Shown piece by piece: positions 5,947 to 11,205 of a stretch of DNA of 11,205 nt. This stretch comes from Acidobacteriota bacterium. Its GTDB lineage: Bacteria > Acidobacteriota > Aminicenantia > Aminicenantales > Aminicenantaceae. Within the stretch, counting starts at the first letter, position 1, and every line of letters starts with the position of its first letter. Position numbers and translations under genes: made by a program. Below the pieces are notes generated by a model. That model was not told the DNA's origin. It searched no databases and saw only the letters and a program-made list of their open reading frames with translations. The stretch lies in NCBI GenBank assembly GCA_030609975.1, contig JAUWSR010000098.1, forward strand, positions 1 to 11,205, in the 5' to 3' direction.

Positions 5947-8073
5947 TCATTCTTGGAATGCTTTTAGAACCCGCTCAGCCGCATTTTTGATGACATTCCG
6001 GAAAGAGGGCACTTCCATGGCCTTCTTGAGAAAGGGGATCAGAGTCTGGTCTCCAGTCTTTCCGAGTGATCTCAACGCTTCAGCCTGGGCGTAGTAGCTG
6101 TCATCCTGTTGAAATCGTTCCTTAAAAAATCCAACAAGGCTCGGCCTGCCAAGATCTCCCAGGGCAATCAGCGCTGATATCCGTACCTTTGAGCTCTCAT
6201 CCCGGGATTTCTCCTTGAACAGGTCGATATGGGCCGGGTCCTTCATCTTTCCCAGGATCTCGACCGCACTCCGGCGCACAGCCCAGAATTCATCTGTCCG
6301 GGCACTGTCGGCCAAGTTTGCAATAGCATCCGGATCATCTTTGAATCTGAAAAGCTCTGCAGCCGCCCACATCCGACCGATCACATCATCATTTTTCATC
6401 TGATAGACGAGTTCTTCCCGGCTCTTCCTGAAGGTCCACTCCTTTACCAGATAATTGCCCTCATCGAACCTGACCATCAGAGGCCTCTCGGCAGTATTGA
6501 AGGTGTATTCTTCATCCCTGTCTTCTATCCAGACTTTCTGCGTAACTTTCCCTGTGGAAGTGACGATGGCGATGAGGACGGGAGTCCTGAAGATCGGTAT
6601 GTCCTTGGAAGTGTCCTGGATCTGTGCGACCTTAAGCCTGACCTTTCCGTCCCTTTCGTTCCAGGTGTATCCGATGTCGAAGATGGGATGCCCGGGTTTG
6701 AAGATCCATTGTTCGAAGAACCAATCCAGGTTCTGTCCGGTGACCGTTTTTGCAGTCCTCATGAAGTCATGTGTGTCAACGACGTCGAAAGCGTATTTGT
6801 GGAGGAAATGGGAGAGGGTTTTGAAGAACAGCTTATCCCCGACCATGAAGCGCATCATGTGCAGGACGCAGGCACCTTTGCGGTACGAATGGGTGTCGAA
6901 CAGATCTGCCTGTCTATCGTAGTGATCGATGACGACCGGCCGGAGATATCTGTTATTGGCCTCCCGGAGATAGCCGTTTTTCTTTCCCAACAGATTGACC
7001 GCACCCTCATCCTCGCCCAGTTCATACCGGGTATAGAGGTAGTCGGAATAGGTCCCGAAGCCTTCGTTCATCCAGGCATGGGCCCAGGTCCTCAGTGTAA
7101 TCAGGTCGCCCCACCACTGGTGGGCCAGCTCGTGGGAAACAATGCCGATGCTGGAGTAATCCTGCTCCGCCCGTTCATCAAGCATGATCCTATGTCCCAT
7201 GGCCGAAGCCGAGGTGCTCTCCGCGCCTCCGCCGAATGGCGTGGACACCTGGTCATATTTCGCCCAAGGGTACTCATAGCCAAAGGTTGTGTTGAAGAAC
7301 TCGATCATTTTTGGGGTTTTTCCGTAGGTGAGGAGAGCGTACTTCTCATGCTGGGGGTAGACCCAGTAGTTGACTGGGAGTGTCCCGTAGGAATCCTGGA
7401 CAATGACGTAAGGCGCGGCCGCCATGAATATCAGATAGGTGGAGTGCGGGAGTTCCTGGCTCCAGTGGTAAGTGACCGTGCCAGCGGCCTTGTCTTCTAC
7501 CACACTCACCAGCCGGCCGTTGGCACAGACCTTGTTGCCACTTTTAACGGTGGCGATGATCTCGTTTGTGACCTTGTCGTTGGGGAAATCGAAGCAGGGG
7601 AACCAATGGTGAACACCGTCAGGCCAGGAGTTCGAGGCGACCATAGCAGGTGTCTCCTCGCTCTCTTCATAAAACTGGAGCCCCCTTTCCGGATTCTGCC
7701 CTTGATAAGATGCGGTAAATGACAGGATTTCGCCATAGCTGAAGGGTCTCCAGAGGTGGACGATGAGTTTATTGTCGATCTGTTCGAACTTCAACGGCGA
7801 TCCCCACTGGGAGAGGACAGAGGTCACCGTGAAATCCTCGGCATCAAGGATGCATTTATTGAATCCATCCTTGAGAGGTGATAGGGTGATCACGTTTTCC
7901 CCCTGGAAGGACCTGTTTTCGATGTCCAAACTGATCTTTATCCTGTAGTGGATTGCATCATAATCCCGGCTTCGCTCAAACTGTATCGGTTTTTCATAGA
8001 AATCGATAAGCTGGGAAAATGAGAGCGGTACAAGGACAAACACCAAAATAAGCACGACACTGGTTCTTTTCAC
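5947..8073 (-). CDS. Secreted M1-family zinc aminopeptidase with HEAT-like C-terminal repeats
   Basis: Gluzincin that removes N-terminal residues from peptides. I start it at the GTG at 8073 (708 aa): GGAGG stands 6 bases upstream and the protein then opens VKRTSVVLILVFVLVPLSFSQ, a signal peptide. The frame is open up to 8139 but that would add 22 residues before the signal. Numbered from the GTG, the zinc site is HELAHQWWGD (H314, E315, H318) with the third ligand E337 in MNEGF, exactly the HEXXH-18-E spacing; catalytic Tyr is probably Y397 in SYRKGA. The exopeptidase GxMEN loop reads GGGAES (E285): the Glu is kept, Met and Asn are not. Residues about 560-708 are repeated helical pairs (DPDAIANLAD, DPAHIDLFKE, RPSLVGFFKE, DQTLIPFLKK), HEAT/PBS-like. 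The gene lies 78 bases after the M24 peptidase and is probably in the same operon. Confidence 0.93.
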   Translation of the reverse strand: MKRTSVVLILVFVLVPLSFSQLIDFYEKPIQFERSRDYDAIHYRIKISLDIENRSFQGENVITLSPLKDGFNKCILDAEDFTVTSVLSQWGSPLKFEQIDNKLIVHLWRPFSYGEILSFTASYQGQNPERGLQFYEESEETPAMVASNSWPDGVHHWFPCFDFPNDKVTNEIIATVKSGNKVCANGRLVSVVEDKAAGTVTYHWSQELPHSTYLIFMAAAPYVIVQDSYGTLPVNYWVYPQHEKYALLTYGKTPKMIEFFNTTFGYEYPWAKYDQVSTPFGGGAESTSASAMGHRIMLDERAEQDYSSIGIVSHELAHQWWGDLITLRTWAHAWMNEGFGTYSDYLYTRYELGEDEGAVNLLGKKNGYLREANNRYLRPVVIDHYDRQADLFDTHSYRKGACVLHMMRFMVGDKLFFKTLSHFLHKYAFDVVDTHDFMRTAKTVTGQNLDWFFEQWIFKPGHPIFDIGYTWNERDGKVRLKVAQIQDTSKDIPIFRTPVLIAIVTSTGKVTQKVWIEDRDEEYTFNTAERPLMVRFDEGNYLVKEWTFRKSREELVYQMKNDDVIGRMWAAAELFRFKDDPDAIANLADSARTDEFWAVRRSAVEILGKMKDPAHIDLFKEKSRDESSKVRISALIALGDLGRPSLVGFFKERFQQDDSYYAQAEALRSLGKTGDQTLIPFLKKAMEVPSFRNVIKNAAERVLKAFQE

Positions 8074-8079
8074 TTCAAG

Positions 8080-8084
8080 CCTCC
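8080..8084 (-). promoter_or_regulatory. Ribosome binding site fixing the M1 start at GTG 8073
   Basis: GGAGG on the minus strand with 6-base spacing to GTG at 8073. The alternative ATG pair at 8139/8136 lies right behind the stop of the preceding gene, has no such site, and would bury the signal peptide. Confidence 0.75.
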
Positions 8085-8151
8085 ATGTGTGGTTTTTTTC
8101 CTCCGGCCCGAAAACTATCCTGCCTCTACTTCTCATCATCTAGGAGAGATG

Positions 8152-9549
8152 TCAATACTGGCCGGATTTTTTCAGAGACTGGATGATCCCGTCCGTTTTC
8201 ATCAGCGCTTCGATCTCTGCGACCGTACGGGGCAGTCCTTCTGATAGGTTGATGTATCCGTCTTCTGTGATGGCGATGGTATCTTCCAGCCTGATCCCCA
8301 CTTCCTCTTCAGGATATATGACCTGGATGTCGCAGGCGAAAACGAATCCCGGCTTAAGAGGTTCCTCCCGGGAGAAGGAACCCATCGGATCGTGGGTGGC
8401 CATCCCAACCGAATGATTGTACCCGCCGCTCCGCAGCTCACCTCGGACTTGAGGATTGTCAGGATCGATGCCTTGGGATATGAGGTGTTCCCTGACTTTT
8501 TGCCCGACAGACTGGAGGGTGATCCCTGGGCGGTAATTGTCTTGGCAGATCTTTCGGACCAGAAAAGCCAACTCGTACAGCTCCCGCTGCCTTGGTGAGA
8601 ACTTCCCGTTTGCCGGGAAGGCCGTGGAAACATCGATATTATAGTACCCATAGTCAGGCCCGGCATCCAGGATGAGAAAATCGCCGTCCTCAAGCACACG
8701 GTCATGTTTATGGTAGTGGCCGTATGCGTGATTTTTGCCCGACATGATGATGGTGTTGAAGGCCAGTCCCTGCGCGCCTTCTTTTTTACAGACATATTCG
8801 AACAGTGCGGCCAGATCGTTCTCTGAAATCCCGGTACGGGTGGAGTTTATTACCGCGGCATGTGCCGCAACAGCGATCCGCCCCGCTTCTTTCATGACCT
8901 CGATCTCTTTAGGGGATTTGAATTTCCTTAGGTCCCAGACCAACCTGGAGCAATCCCTCAATTCGACAAAGGGAAATTTTTTTTTGAACTGCTTAACGAA
9001 CTGGAGCTCTCTGGTCAGCCGGCCGTCCCAAATATTCATGGTGATGCCTCTCTGCCAGGCCCGGTAGGTTTCGTTGGTATTGTCGGGGATGAGCTCCCCA
9101 GGCCTGTACATCGTGTAGAACACGGGAGAATCCAGGCTCAGGGTGGACAGGAACATCGGAAGCCGCTCGGCCGTTTGAATCCTCTCGATCCCCGTATACT
9201 CCTTGGGGTTGCGGATCAGTTCGAGAGGAATGGCCTCGCTGTCGGCCTCTTTTTCGGTGATCGTGAAGAACAGAGTGCTCTCCCTATTCTTCCCGTCGAT
9301 GACCAGCACGGCATTGGGGATCTCGACTCCGCTGAAATAGACCAGGTCGTTGTTTTGATAGAACTCGCTGCCGTCAGGAGGTATGATGGCGCCGAGAAAA
9401 ACGGCGGCTCCATCCGGTATTTTGTCCATGAACTTGGCTCGCCGGGCTGCATATTCGCTCTTATCGAACATGCTTTCTCCCAGCAGGACGGTTTGAAACA
9501 AGAGAACGGTCGTGCAAAGGCCAATGATCATCCGTAGATGTTTATTCAT
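8152..9549 (-). CDS. Secreted M24 metallopeptidase, aminopeptidase P / prolidase type
   Basis: Dinuclear-metal peptidase of the pita-bread fold, expected to cleave Xaa-Pro bonds. 465 aa, close to the aminopeptidase P size. The N-terminus MNKHLRMIIGLCTTVLLFQTV is a signal peptide, unlike cytoplasmic PepP. AMP_N-like domain about 28-165, catalytic domain about 215-455. Metal ligands by eye: D295 (LDAG), D306 (NIDVSTAF), H379 (GGYNHSVG), D407 and E422 (GIRLED); H386 (ATHD) is the proton-shuttle type His. The 11-residue step between the two Asp matches E. coli PepP. The fourth ligand is normally Glu in an IEPG-like motif, but here reads CDIQ, so Glu is replaced by Asp. Start ATG is supported by GAGGTG at 9554-9559. 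It follows the sulfatase after 86 bases and precedes the M1 gene by 78, suggesting joint peptide degradation outside the cytoplasm. Confidence 0.93.
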   Translation of the reverse strand: MNKHLRMIIGLCTTVLLFQTVLLGESMFDKSEYAARRAKFMDKIPDGAAVFLGAIIPPDGSEFYQNNDLVYFSGVEIPNAVLVIDGKNRESTLFFTITEKEADSEAIPLELIRNPKEYTGIERIQTAERLPMFLSTLSLDSPVFYTMYRPGELIPDNTNETYRAWQRGITMNIWDGRLTRELQFVKQFKKKFPFVELRDCSRLVWDLRKFKSPKEIEVMKEAGRIAVAAHAAVINSTRTGISENDLAALFEYVCKKEGAQGLAFNTIIMSGKNHAYGHYHKHDRVLEDGDFLILDAGPDYGYYNIDVSTAFPANGKFSPRQRELYELAFLVRKICQDNYRPGITLQSVGQKVREHLISQGIDPDNPQVRGELRSGGYNHSVGMATHDPMGSFSREEPLKPGFVFACDIQVIYPEEEVGIRLEDTIAITEDGYINLSEGLPRTVAEIEALMKTDGIIQSLKKSGQY

Positions 9550-9635
9550 ATTTCACCTCGTCAAAAAAAATTGGGTAATACACACAGGAACAGGTGCTTC
9601 CAACTTCTTTCTGCATTTGATTCTGTCAATTCACG
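9550..9635 (-). other. Spacer between sulfatase and M24 gene
   Basis: Contains the ribosome site for the M24 gene (9554-9559) and an isolated TTGACA box at the sulfatase end with no good -10 partner. A T-run of eight precedes the ribosome site, preceded only by a weak TTGG/CCAA pairing, so I do not call a terminator. Co-transcription of sulfatase and M24 is plausible. Confidence 0.4.
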
Positions 9636-11084
9636 TCATTTTTTAAGTTCAGAGGAATCTCCCCAGATCTTTTGAGATTCCCTCTCATCCCGGGCCATCT
9701 CCTCCGCCAGGAGTTTCTGAAGCCTGGCCAGGATATCAGGCTGCGAATCCGACAGGTCGGTCGTCTCGTAAGGATCATCGGCGATGTTGAACAGCTGATC
9801 CGACCGGTCCTCTCCCGGCATCATTTCCCTGGCCCATTCGGATTCACCCAAGGTGACCAGTTTCCAGTCGTCCTGGCGGAAAGCGTTCATGCCGGCCTCA
9901 TAGCGGGTGTAAATGATCCTGGATTCGGGCAGGGTGTTTTTATCCGTCACAAGCGGCCCGATATCCCGTCCGTCAAAGGGGATATCCGGGCTGGGACAGC
10001 CGGATAGGTGGAGCAGCGTCGGAGTCAGGTCTGTGACGGAGAGTGGCGTGTTGATTTTCTTGGGGGAAAGCCTCTCATCCCAATAGACAAGGGCCGGAAC
10101 CCTGATTCCCCCTGCCTCCCTGGTCGACTTCTCCCCCCTGAACGGCTTGTTCGTCCCCACAGCATAGGAGATCAGTGGAGGGTTGCCGCCGTAGACCTCC
10201 CCCCCCGGGACTTTGGGATAGAAACTGCCGTTATCGGAGAGAAAGGCGATCAGGGTGTTTTCCTTTTCCCCCATCTTTTCGACCGAGGCGATGATTTTAC
10301 CCATGGCCTCATCCATGTGACTGACCATGGCTGCATAACGGCGGCGGGATTCATCGATCTTTGGATCGTCATCGAATTTGACATCACCATAGGCATCGAT
10401 CCAGGCCTGGGGAGCACCGATGGGTGTGTGGACGGCGGTGAAAGGGATGTAGGCGAACCAAGGCTCTCCCCTTTTTTGCGTCTCGAGCCAACGAACGGCC
10501 TCTTCGGCGATCAGATCTGTGGCGTGGCCACCCTGTTGGTCGAGCCGCTGTCCATTCCTGTGCCAGGTGCGCTCAAGCCGTCCTTTCCTGTAGGTGTGGT
10601 CGAAGGGATGACAGGCTCCGGTCATATTCCCGTAGGCGTGGTCGAATCCATATTTGTTAGGGCCGTGCTCGTAGTCGGATCCCAGGTGCCATTTTCCCGA
10701 CAGGAGGGTCTGGTAGCCGCAGTCCTTCAGCATCGAAGCCAGGGTCGGCGTGCCCAGCGGCATGGTGGGATCGTTGGTCGCGGCATTGACACCGAACCGG
10801 CTTGAATACCTCCCCGTTAAGAGAGACAGACGCGTCGGGGAGCATTGGGGACAGACATAGAACTGATCCAATTCGACGCCGAATCGGGCCAAGCGGTCGA
10901 TGTTGGGAGTTCTGCAAACGGAACCGTGGAATCCTACGTCTCCCCACCCCAGGTCGTCGGCCACAAAAAGAAGAATGTTCGGCTTAGCGGGGCCGCTGCT
11001 GCCGCCGGAGCATGAGACCTTCGATCCCATCAGTCCAGAAACCGCAGCCACTGTGGTTAACTGAAGAAAAGATCGTCTGTGCAA
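9636..11084 (-). CDS. Exported S1-type (formylglycine) sulfatase
   Basis: Hydrolyses sulfate esters, probably on a sulfated glycan outside the cytoplasm. 482 aa, normal for arylsulfatases. Start is TTG at 11084 with GGGAG 8 bases upstream; the protein opens with HRRSFLQLTTVAAVSGLMG, a twin-arginine (Tat)-like leader as in many sulfatases. Motifs: NILLFVADDLGWGD with metal ligands D43 and D44; CSPTRLSLLTGR, the C-x-P-x-R formylglycine site with C81; GKWHLG (K131, H133); AVHTP (H219); FLSDNG (D284, N285); KSTREAGGIRVP (K319). All usual active-site residues are present. The C-terminal part (DDWKLV, LFNIADDPYETTDL) is the standard sulfatase ending. It needs a formylglycine-generating enzyme or anSME, not in the window. 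Subfamily and substrate cannot be told. It looks GC-richer than the glycosidase genes and is the first gene of the visible run. Confidence 0.94.
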   Translation of the reverse strand: MHRRSFLQLTTVAAVSGLMGSKVSCSGGSSGPAKPNILLFVADDLGWGDVGFHGSVCRTPNIDRLARFGVELDQFYVCPQCSPTRLSLLTGRYSSRFGVNAATNDPTMPLGTPTLASMLKDCGYQTLLSGKWHLGSDYEHGPNKYGFDHAYGNMTGACHPFDHTYRKGRLERTWHRNGQRLDQQGGHATDLIAEEAVRWLETQKRGEPWFAYIPFTAVHTPIGAPQAWIDAYGDVKFDDDPKIDESRRRYAAMVSHMDEAMGKIIASVEKMGEKENTLIAFLSDNGSFYPKVPGGEVYGGNPPLISYAVGTNKPFRGEKSTREAGGIRVPALVYWDERLSPKKINTPLSVTDLTPTLLHLSGCPSPDIPFDGRDIGPLVTDKNTLPESRIIYTRYEAGMNAFRQDDWKLVTLGESEWAREMMPGEDRSDQLFNIADDPYETTDLSDSQPDILARLQKLLAEEMARDERESQKIWGDSSELKK

Positions 11085-11087
11085 GGT

Positions 11088-11129
11088 TCAGGCTCCCGCT
11101 AGGCCGGAAGCGCCTCTTCGCATCAGCAT
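11088..11129 (-). CDS. Possible 13-codon leader ORF before the sulfatase
   Basis: ATG at 11129 has GGAGG at 11137-11141 with ideal 7-base spacing, better than the site before the sulfatase itself. It reads MLMRRGASGLAGA and stops at TGA (11090-11088), one codon before the TTG start of the sulfatase and in the same frame. It may be a leader that couples translation to the sulfatase, or the sulfatase may once have started here and been cut by a stop. Too short to judge coding potential. Confidence 0.4.
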   Translation of the reverse strand: MLMRRGASGLAGA

Positions 11130-11205
11130 GTGTGTGCCTCCACTGCCTCTATATATCACAAAATGAGCCACAAATGTCCTTTTTTTATCTCCTCTTTCTC
11201 CTTAC
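11130..11205 (-). promoter_or_regulatory. Upstream region of the sulfatase; possible promoter
   Basis: AT-rich stretch with TATATAT (11150-11156) that could serve as a -10 box for the sulfatase, but no clear -35 box at the right distance. It contains the right copy of the repeated element described at 11159-11188. The right end is purine-rich on the minus strand and could be the end of a spacer or another ribosome site; no gene can be called. Confidence 0.35.
11159..11188 (-). repeat. Dispersed upstream element, copy 2
   Basis: Plus strand begins CAAAATGAGCCACAAA, then a T-rich tail; partner of the element at 420-448. It sits 17 bases upstream of the GGAGG of the sulfatase leader. On the coding strand the shared core is TTTGTGGCTC followed by T-rich bases. 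Confidence 0.55.

Noticed and set aside
6229..7722. Open frame of 497 codons on the plus strand, antisense to the M1 gene
   Set aside because: It lies wholly inside a well-supported M1 gene with intact motifs. The antisense translation shows no domain, and such long shadows arise from codon bias.
8074..8139. 22-residue N-terminal extension of the M1 protein from ATG 8139
   Set aside because: It has no ribosome site, and it would put a charged segment ahead of a clear signal peptide that has its own GGAGG-GTG start.
9550..9635. TTGACA box plus T8 run as a promoter/terminator between sulfatase and M24
   Set aside because: No acceptable -10 box at 16-18 bases from TTGACA, and the T-run is not preceded by a stable GC stem.
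10008..10805. Open frame of 265 codons on the plus strand, antisense to the sulfatase
   Set aside because: It overlaps conserved sulfatase motifs on the other strand and looks like low-complexity antisense translation.

Overview
The window carries six protein-coding genes, all on the minus strand and each with an export signal of some kind. In transcription order (right to left) they are: an S1-type sulfatase with a Tat-like leader (9636-11084); a secreted M24 aminopeptidase P/prolidase-type peptidase (8152-9549); a secreted M1 zinc aminopeptidase with a C-terminal HEAT-like repeat tail (5947-8073); a GH95-like (alpha/alpha)6-barrel glycosidase lipoprotein (3404-5728, probably starting at 5750 but for a frameshift); a secreted family-2 glycoside hydrolase (482-3295); and the N-terminal 135 residues of a second, different M24-type peptidase that runs off the left edge (1-405). 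I see no rRNA, tRNA, CRISPR array, insertion sequence or integrase.

Organism: an uncultured-type bacterium that uses strong Shine-Dalgarno sites (GGAGG, GGGAG, GAGGTG before nearly every start). This argues against Bacteroidota, where such sites are weak. A dense run of exported peptidases, a sulfatase and glycosidases, with no SusC/SusD pair and moderate GC, would fit Acidobacteriota/Aminicenantota-like or similar heterotrophs. This is inference with low confidence. The sulfatase looks GC-richer and the GH95-like gene AT-richer (about 57% and 42% GC in single 60-base rows counted by hand), which hints at a mosaic origin.

Layout: gaps between genes are 86, 78, 196 (measured to the proposed start at 5750), 108 and 76 bases. 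Sulfatase, M24 and M1 could be one transcript. The longest gap (5751-5946) precedes the glycosidase pair and holds small inverted and direct repeats, so it is the best candidate for a separate promoter. The genes fit one job, extracytoplasmic breakdown of a glycosylated, sulfated and proline-containing polymer (a glycoprotein or proteoglycan-like material): the sulfatase removes sulfate esters, the two glycosidases trim sugars, M1 removes N-terminal residues and the M24 enzymes deal with X-Pro bonds. That pathway is inferred from gene content only.

Points worth a second look: a 9-base homopolymer that separates the GH95-like gene from its apparent true start; a 13-codon leader ORF with a strong ribosome site just before the TTG start of the sulfatase; a near-identical 29/30-base element upstream of the first and last genes of the window; and replacements at expected catalytic or metal-binding positions in the M24, M1 and GH95-like enzymes.
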